DNA of 10,623 nucleotides from positions 1-10,623 of the forward strand of contig JAAUSP010000231.1 in the NCBI GenBank assembly GCA_012032575.1, in the 5' to 3' direction. The position numbers and the translations under genes were made by a program. Origin of the DNA: Anaerolineales bacterium (GTDB taxonomy: Bacteria; Chloroflexota; Anaerolineae; 4572-78; J111). The notes below the pieces were generated by a model. It made no database searches. It had not been told where the DNA came from and saw nothing but the letters and a program-made list of their open reading frames with translations. Positions 6,253 to 10,623 of this stretch are shown here, piece after piece; positions within the stretch are counted from its first letter, which is position 1, and every line of letters starts with the position of its first letter.

Positions 6253-6666
6253 TTGAATAACACATTGACCTTTAAAACAACTAACACCATTCTTTATTGC
6301 CAAAAATGGGCCGAAACTGTGGCTTTTTATCAAGAGAAATTAGCCTTGCCGGTTTTGTTTGCCTCAGACTGGTTTGTGGAATTTGAATTAGGCCCGACAG
6401 CCCGGCTGAGTGTGGCCGATGAGCGACGATCAAAAGTAAAGAGCTGCGGGGGGATTGGTATTACTTTAACCTTGCAGGTGGAAAATACGGATGCCGCCTG
6501 GGCCGCTTTACTCGCGCGCGGCCTGGAATTAGAACCGCTTCAAGATCATGCCTGGGGAGCACGGCTCTTTTATTTTTATGACCCGGAAGGGCATCGCCTG
6601 GAAATTTGGTCGCCGGTGGAGAAAAAAGAGAAACCGGCAGGTAAGGGGGGGTACCTGCCGGTCTAA
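6253..6666 (+). CDS. VOC-family protein (glyoxalase/bleomycin-resistance fold)
   Basis: The 137-residue protein is one vicinal-oxygen-chelate domain made of two beta-alpha-beta-beta-beta units. NTILYCQKWAETVAFYQEKL marks the first unit, and VENTDAAWAALLARGLE then ARLFYFYDPEGHRLEIW the second, whose E in LEIW is the usual metal ligand. The substrate is unknown; relatives include glyoxalases, dioxygenases and drug-binding proteins. TTG 6253 is chosen because GGAG (6240-6243) lies 9 bases upstream and the domain begins within a few residues. The upstream in-frame GTG 6202 would add unlike sequence and falls inside the divergent promoter. The last residues are encoded by one arm of a hairpin (6633-6662). 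It is divergent from the pentapeptide operon. Confidence 0.8.
   Translation: MNNTLTFKTTNTILYCQKWAETVAFYQEKLALPVLFASDWFVEFELGPTARLSVADERRSKVKSCGGIGITLTLQVENTDAAWAALLARGLELEPLQDHAWGARLFYFYDPEGHRLEIWSPVEKKEKPAGKGGYLPV
6633..6662 (+). repeat. Perfect 11-bp hairpin overlapping the end of the VOC gene
   Basis: ACCGGCAGGTA (6633-6643) pairs with TACCTGCCGGT (6652-6662) around an 8-base G-rich loop. It ends three bases before the stop codon's last base and has no T-tract after it, so it is not a standard terminator. It might stabilise the mRNA 3' end, act as a weak terminator, or be a small palindromic repeat inserted into the gene end. Confidence 0.7.
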
Positions 6667-6747
6667 GGAGGAGAGTCAAAAGGTGTCGCCCTCTTGTCTC
6701 TGTCCGATGCTGCAAGCACAGTGTAACACGAACTCCCCGGCAACGGT

Positions 6748-6786
6748 AGTGATTTTTATCACTATTAGATAGTGACAAAAGTCACA
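6748..6786. promoter_or_regulatory. Two tandem CRP/FNR-type dyads upstream of rel
   Basis: AGTGA-N6-TCACT (6748-6763) and AGTGA-N6-TCACA (6771-6786) both fit the TGTGA-N6-TCACA pattern bound by CRP-superfamily regulators. Their centres are 23 bases apart, about two helical turns, and lie near -73 and -96 relative to the promoter below, compatible with class I activation. The inner half-sites also form a perfect 7-bp dyad, TCACTAT/ATAGTGA. The regulator is not in the window. Confidence 0.6.
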
Positions 6787-6802
6787 TATAGGACGATGTT
6801 TT

Positions 6803-6931
6803 ATGAGTCAGAACCATTGCTTAAATGGGGGCGCTGGAGTATACTTATCCGATACACTCAAAACTATAGTGAAACCTAAAAATTCCGGTATGGAGAGGTG
6901 TTGCCAGCGATGCTTTTTCATGCCGGATTAA
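6803..6931 (+). CDS. Possible 42-residue small ORF in the rel leader
   Basis: ATG 6803 follows AGGA (6790-6793) at 9-base spacing and runs to TAA 6929-6931. The peptide contains four cysteines, three of them in CCQRC near the C-terminus. I recognise no family. It spans the predicted rel promoter (6817-6845), so it could be translated only from a promoter further upstream. It is listed as a candidate because of the ribosome binding site, and is most likely fortuitous. Confidence 0.15.
   Translation: MSQNHCLNGGAGVYLSDTLKTIVKPKNSGMERCCQRCFFMPD
6817..6845 (+). promoter_or_regulatory. Promoter of the rel-lhgO operon
   Basis: TTGCTT (6817-6822) and TATACT (6840-6845) are separated by exactly 17 bases, a good sigma70-type promoter. 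The predicted start near 6852 gives a leader of about 125 bases before rel. The tandem dyads at 6748-6786 lie directly upstream. Confidence 0.7.
6885..6926 (+). promoter_or_regulatory. Hairpin in the rel leader
   Basis: CCGGTATG (6885-6892) pairs with CATGCCGG (6919-6926), 8 bp including one G-T wobble, around a 26-base loop. It sits in the predicted leader about 50 bases before the rel start. No known riboswitch or protein-binding motif is recognised. Confidence 0.35.
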
Positions 6932-6976
6932 TCTATTGGGTTTTTGACTGAATAACGTTGAAGCAGGGTAACAGTG

Positions 6977-9190
6977 ATGGTTGCCGTTAAATCTGAAATA
7001 ACCGCCCAGGACGCCGTAGAATTTGAAGGCTGGCTCAAGGTGATTGAGCCAGGCCGTTCAAAAACAGATATGGATCTCATTCGCCGTGCCTGTAGGCTGG
7101 CGCAGCAGGCTCACCAGGGCCAGACACGGGCTTCGGGTGAGCCTTATTTTCAACATTCCCTGGCTGTAGCCAACATTCTGGCCGATTTGCGGCTGGATGC
7201 AGAGACACTGGCCGCAGCGGTGCTGCACGATGTATTGGAAGACACGCCCGTTACGCTGGAGGAATTGAAAACGGAATTTGGCGCGACGGTGGCTAAACTG
7301 GTTGACGGCGTGACCAAGATGGGCCAGATTCAGGAGTATCGCGGCCAGGAGCGGAAAACCAAGAAGGAACGCGCTCAGGCCGAAAGTTTGCGTAAAATGC
7401 TGATTGCTATGGTTGATGATGTCCGGGTGGTATTGATTAAGTTGGCCGACCGGACTCACAATATGCGCACTCTGATTCATTTACGGGAAGAGAAGCGCCA
7501 ACGGATCGCCAAAGAAACGCTCGACATCTTTGCGCCGCTGGCCAACCGGCTGGGCATCTGGCAAATCAAATGGGAATTGGAAGACCTTTCTTTTCGTTAC
7601 CTGGAGCCAGAATTATACAAGCAAATTGCTGGCATGGTGGATGAGCGCCGGATTAACCGTGAGCAGTATATTAATCGGGTGGCCGATAAGTTAAAGACAG
7701 AATTGCAGCTCAGAGGGATTGACTCTGACGTGACAGGTCGGCCCAAACACATTTATAGTATCTGGCGCAAAATGAAACGGAAAGGGGTCAATTTTGATCA
7801 GATTTATGATGTTCAGGCGGTGCGGGTACTGGTAGACGAAATTGCCGACTGTTATGCCGCTCTGGGCATTGTCCACACGCTCTGGCGGCCCATCCCCGGT
7901 GAATTTGATGATTATATTGCTACCCCCAAAGACAACCTGTACCGTTCGCTCCACACGGCGGTGTTTGGGCCGGAAGGCAAAACCATCGAAGTTCAAATTC
8001 GCACCCACGAAATGCATCAGGATGCCGAATTGGGCGTGGCGGCTCACTGGCGATATAAAGAGGGGGCCAGGTCCAATCTTAATTTTGATCGCAAAGTGGC
8101 CTGGCTGCGCCAATTGATGGAGTGGAAAGACGATGTTGCCGACGCCGCCGAATTTATTGACCAGGTTAAGGCCGAAGTCTTTCAGGATCGAGTCCACGTG
8201 CTGACCCCGCAGGGCGATGCCATTGATTTACCCGCCGGAGCTACGCCGATTGATTTTGCCTACCATATCCATACTGAAATCGGCCATCGCTGCCGGGGAG
8301 CGAAAGTAAATGGCCGGATTGTCCCGCTGACCTACAAATTAAAGAACGGTGAGCAGGTAGAAGTTTTAACGGCCAAACGCGGCGGCCCCAGCCGGGACTG
8401 GATCAACAACCAGTTAGGTTATCTTAAAACAGCCCGGGCTAGAGCCAAAGTCCGGCAGTGGTTTAAACGGCTTAATTATGAAGAAAACGTAACCCATGGC
8501 CGGACCATTCTGGATCGAGAACTGCACCGGCTGGGTGTGGCCGAGGTTAACCACGAAAAACTGGCCCGTGAATTCAATTATAGCAAAGTGGATGATTTTC
8601 TGGCCGCCATTGGCCGGGGCGATATTAACCCGTCGCATATTGTCAGCGCGATCAACGATATTATCGAGGCAACCCAGCCCAAAGAAGAAAAAGAACTTTA
8701 TATACTGACCTCGCCCTCTACGGCTCCCACTTCCCCTACCGGGATTCGGATTCAGGGAGTCGGCAATCTTTTGACCAATCTGGCGCAGTGCTGCCGGCCC
8801 GTGCCCGGTGACGATTCGATCATCGGCTTTATCACCCGCGGCCGGGGGGTGACAATTCATCGCCGGGATTGCCCCAATGTGTTGCGCTTTAATGAGGAAG
8901 GCCGCGAGCGACTGATTGAGGTGGATTGGGACACCAAAGGGGATGATACCTATCCGGTTGACATCGAGATTGATGCCTTTGATCGCCCCGGCCTGCTGCG
9001 CGATATTACAGCGGTGGTTGCCAACGAAAAAATAAATATCAGCACCGTCAGCGTTATCACCCGCCGCCAGGAACTTAAGGCCAAAGTATTTGCTACCCTG
9101 GAAATTGCTACGATTGACCAACTGAGCCGCGTGCTGGCCCTGATTGCCCAACTCCCGAATATTATTGAAGTCAGACGCCGGAGGAAATAG
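6977..9190 (+). CDS. rel: Bifunctional-type (p)ppGpp synthetase/hydrolase, long RSH protein
   Basis: The 737-residue protein controls the stringent response by making and degrading (p)ppGpp. Domains in order (residues from ATG 6977) are: HD hydrolase about 30-180 with ligand H60 and an intact HDVLEDT motif (H84, D85, E88, D89); synthetase about 230-365 with GRPKHIYSIWRKM, the catalytic YDVQAVR (D278) and EVQIRT (E338); TGS about 403-465; helical region; zinc-finger/CC domain with CC 605-606 and HRRDC 628-632; and ACT about 661-735. The synthetase loop reads EFDD (309-312), the EXDD form known from RelA-type enzymes, although the hydrolase motif is complete. Full length suggests ribosome-linked regulation. 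ATG 6977 is preferred to GTG 6974 because AGGG (6965-6968) is then 8 bases away. Stop TAG. lhgO follows after 5 bases. Both catalytic activities are inferred from motifs. Confidence 0.95.
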   Translation: MVAVKSEITAQDAVEFEGWLKVIEPGRSKTDMDLIRRACRLAQQAHQGQTRASGEPYFQHSLAVANILADLRLDAETLAAAVLHDVLEDTPVTLEELKTEFGATVAKLVDGVTKMGQIQEYRGQERKTKKERAQAESLRKMLIAMVDDVRVVLIKLADRTHNMRTLIHLREEKRQRIAKETLDIFAPLANRLGIWQIKWELEDLSFRYLEPELYKQIAGMVDERRINREQYINRVADKLKTELQLRGIDSDVTGRPKHIYSIWRKMKRKGVNFDQIYDVQAVRVLVDEIADCYAALGIVHTLWRPIPGEFDDYIATPKDNLYRSLHTAVFGPEGKTIEVQIRTHEMHQDAELGVAAHWRYKEGARSNLNFDRKVAWLRQLMEWKDDVADAAEFIDQVKAEVFQDRVHVLTPQGDAIDLPAGATPIDFAYHIHTEIGHRCRGAKVNGRIVPLTYKLKNGEQVEVLTAKRGGPSRDWINNQLGYLKTARARAKVRQWFKRLNYEENVTHGRTILDRELHRLGVAEVNHEKLAREFNYSKVDDFLAAIGRGDINPSHIVSAINDIIEATQPKEEKELYILTSPSTAPTSPTGIRIQGVGNLLTNLAQCCRPVPGDDSIIGFITRGRGVTIHRRDCPNVLRFNEEGRERLIEVDWDTKGDDTYPVDIEIDAFDRPGLLRDITAVVANEKINISTVSVITRRQELKAKVFATLEIATIDQLSRVLALIAQLPNIIEVRRRRK

Positions 9191-9195
9191 GCTGG

Positions 9196-10413
9196 ATGGA
9201 AACAACTGTGTACGATGTTGCAATTATCGGGGGAGGGATTGTCGGCCTGTCCACCGCCCTGGCCCTGACTTCGCAGCAGTCGTTGGGGTTGATTGTTCTG
9301 GAAGCGGAAGACCGCCTGGCTGCCCATCAAACCGGCCATAACAGCGGTGTTATCCATTCGGGGTTGTATTATAAACCCGGCTCCTTGAAGGCACGCAACT
9401 GCGTGACCGGTCGAGAGGCGCTGTATCGTTTTTGCCAGGAGTACCAGATTGCCCACGACCGCTGTGGCAAAATTGTGGTGGCGACCCAGCCGGAAGAACT
9501 GCCCCGGCTCCACAGCCTGGAGGAACGGGGTCGGGCCAACGGTCTCAGGGGGCTGCGACGGCTTGGCCCGGAGGAAATAAAAGCGTATGAACCGCACGTG
9601 ACCGGGCTGGCCGGCCTGCTGGTGCCGGAAACCGGCATTGTAGACTACCGCCAGGTGACCGAAACTTACGCCCGCCTGGTCCGGCAAGCCGGCGGAACCA
9701 TCCAAACCCAGGCTCGTTTTCTGGGCTGTCACAGCCAGCCCAACGAGCTGCGTCTGGAAACGACTCGGGGCGAAGTTCGCTGCCGTTATTTGATCAATTG
9801 CGGCGGGCTGCAATCGGACCGGGTGGCGCGGCTGTGCGGGGTTGAGCCGGGGTTGCGGATTGTGCCTTTTCGCGGGGAATATTATGAGTTGATCCCGGAG
9901 CGGCAATTTTTGGTTAAAAACCTGATTTACCCGGCACCCGACCCGCAGTTTCCTTTTCTGGGGGTCCATTTTACCCGCATGATCCACGGCGGCGTCGAGG
10001 CCGGACCCAATGCGGTCCTGGCTTTCAAGCGAGAAGGCTATCAGCGCTCCAGCTTCTCGCCGGGCGATGCCTGGGAAATTGCCACGTATAACGGCTTCTG
10101 GCGCCTGGCCGGAAAGCACTGGCGCATGAGCCTGGGCGAGTTTCATCGCTCCTACAGTAAACAGGCTTTTGTGAAAGCTTTGCAGCGTTTGCTGCCGGAT
10201 TTGAGGATGGCGGATGTCCATCCGGCTGGGGCCGGGGTCCGCGCCCAGGCCCTGGAACCGAGTGGAGCGCTGGTGGACGATTTTCGGATTGTCGAGGCCA
10301 AGCGCATGATCCACGTGTTGAACGCTCCTTCGCCCGCTGCCACCGCCTCGCTCAGTATCGGCCAATCTATTGCGCAGATGGCTGAAACGCAGTTCGATTT
10401 GCTCAGAAATTAG
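9196..10413 (+). CDS. lhgO: L-2-hydroxyglutarate oxidase/dehydrogenase
   Basis: This 405-residue FAD-dependent oxidoreductase of the DAO family oxidises L-2-hydroxyglutarate to 2-oxoglutarate, passing electrons to the quinone pool or oxygen. The dinucleotide-binding fold opens the protein (YDVAIIGGGIVGLSTA, with the glycine motif at residues 12-17 and E36 closing the Rossmann unit). TGHNSGVIHSGLYY (46-59) and the C-terminal GAGVRAQALEPSGALVDDF (about 345-363) are typical of LhgO/YgaF. Length matches the family. ATG 9196 has GAGGA at 9181-9185, inside the end of rel, at 10-base spacing. The tight linkage to rel indicates one transcript; it would remove an aberrant by-product of central metabolism, but no direct tie to ppGpp signalling is known to me. 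A strong terminator follows. Substrate assignment rests on family resemblance. Confidence 0.88.
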   Translation: METTVYDVAIIGGGIVGLSTALALTSQQSLGLIVLEAEDRLAAHQTGHNSGVIHSGLYYKPGSLKARNCVTGREALYRFCQEYQIAHDRCGKIVVATQPEELPRLHSLEERGRANGLRGLRRLGPEEIKAYEPHVTGLAGLLVPETGIVDYRQVTETYARLVRQAGGTIQTQARFLGCHSQPNELRLETTRGEVRCRYLINCGGLQSDRVARLCGVEPGLRIVPFRGEYYELIPERQFLVKNLIYPAPDPQFPFLGVHFTRMIHGGVEAGPNAVLAFKREGYQRSSFSPGDAWEIATYNGFWRLAGKHWRMSLGEFHRSYSKQAFVKALQRLLPDLRMADVHPAGAGVRAQALEPSGALVDDFRIVEAKRMIHVLNAPSPAATASLSIGQSIAQMAETQFDLLRN

Positions 10414-10431
10414 TCATAAAGCTAAAGACGC

Positions 10432-10467
10432 AAAAAATCCCGAAGGGTTTTCCTTCGGGATTTTTTT
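10432..10467. terminator. Terminator of the rel-lhgO operon
   Basis: A perfect 15-bp stem (10432-10446 with 10452-10466) has core TCCCGAAGG/CCTTCGGGA and a 5-base loop. It has A6 on the left and T7 on the right, so it could work in both directions. It starts 18 bases after the lhgO stop. Confidence 0.95.
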
Positions 10468-10490
10468 ATGATTTGAATTGGGTGCAGTTC

Positions 10491-10615
10491 CTCTCAACTC
10501 CCAAGGCTACAATTGGCTATTTTGCCACGAATTTACACAAATTTCACAAATTATTTTTCTTTTTTCGTGTTAATTTGTGTGAATTCGTGGCGGATTATTG
10601 CTTGGGAGGCGAGAG
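10491..10615. repeat. Nested inverted-repeat element, non-coding
   Basis: The inner arms begin GCCACGAATT (10524) and end AATTCGTGGC (10591), about 27 bp each with 4 mismatches around a T-rich centre. The outer arms are CTCTC-aa-CTCCCAAG (10491-10505) and CTTGGGAG-gc-GAGAG (10601-10615), 13 of 15 pairing. There is no open frame. The inner palindrome resembles dispersed intergenic repeats of the CCACGAATT-ACACGAATT type seen in many environmental bacterial genomes. It may be a MITE-like or REP-like unit, or a fold in an RNA from beyond the window edge. Confidence 0.65.
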
Positions 10616-10623
10616 TATCTGGC

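Noticed and set aside
8414..9223. 269-codon minus-strand frame opposite rel
   Set aside because: It lies antisense to a fully conserved rel region and the composition is that of a shadow frame.
8950..10365. Long open frame on the minus strand opposite the end of rel and lhgO
   Set aside because: It is a mirror of the strong codon bias of two certain genes, has no recognisable domain, and crosses the boundary between them.
10524..10591. CRISPR-like repeat unit
   Set aside because: There is only one palindromic unit, with no regular spacing, spacers or cas genes.

Overview
The window looks like a draft-genome or metagenome contig from an uncultured Chloroflexota, probably Anaerolineae-like. 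This is an inference from protein style: a bS18 lacking the second zinc-ribbon cysteine, a membrane-anchored parvulin with a long Thr/Pro linker, and an RsbW/STAS pair. No taxonomic marker was searched. All recognisable genes belong to families that are already known. I found no convincing new multi-gene system; the most interesting signals are regulatory dyads, repeats and broken reading frames.

Left edge (1-~300): the C-terminal end of a recombinase-like gene runs into a tRNA-Arg(CCT) on the opposite strand. This GC-rich stretch then abuts an rpsR that has no credible start codon, so a contig chimera or rearrangement junction is likely near 245-330. rpsR ends at a strong terminator (666-697). 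A parvulin-type peptidyl-prolyl isomerase gene (757-2082) follows, split by an in-frame TAG at codon 129. An extended -10 promoter then drives an RsbW-like ATPase and a STAS protein, overlapping by 4 bp. A symmetric terminator (3068-3098) separates them from a convergent minus-strand operon.

Minus-strand operon (3100-6126): pentapeptide-repeat protein, then truD (tRNA pseudouridine-13 synthase), then an M19 dipeptidase that overlaps truD by ATGA. The pentapeptide gene has an apparent frameshift at an A6 run, with a clean open tail in the -1 frame. A divergent VOC-family gene (6253-6666) lies upstream.

Right half: a ~300-bp regulatory region holds two tandem CRP/FNR-like dyads 23 bp apart and a good sigma70-type promoter. 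It precedes a long (p)ppGpp synthetase/hydrolase (rel) and a tightly linked lhgO (L-2-hydroxyglutarate oxidase). A 15-bp-stem terminator ends this operon. The last ~125 bases form a nested inverted-repeat element with no gene.

Functionally the window combines a translation/RNA gene (rpsR, truD, tRNA), envelope protein folding, partner-switching stress signalling and the stringent response. The three damaged genes (rpsR start, parvulin TAG, pentapeptide frameshift) could share one cause, such as draft-assembly error, or could be real decay; the sequence alone cannot decide.
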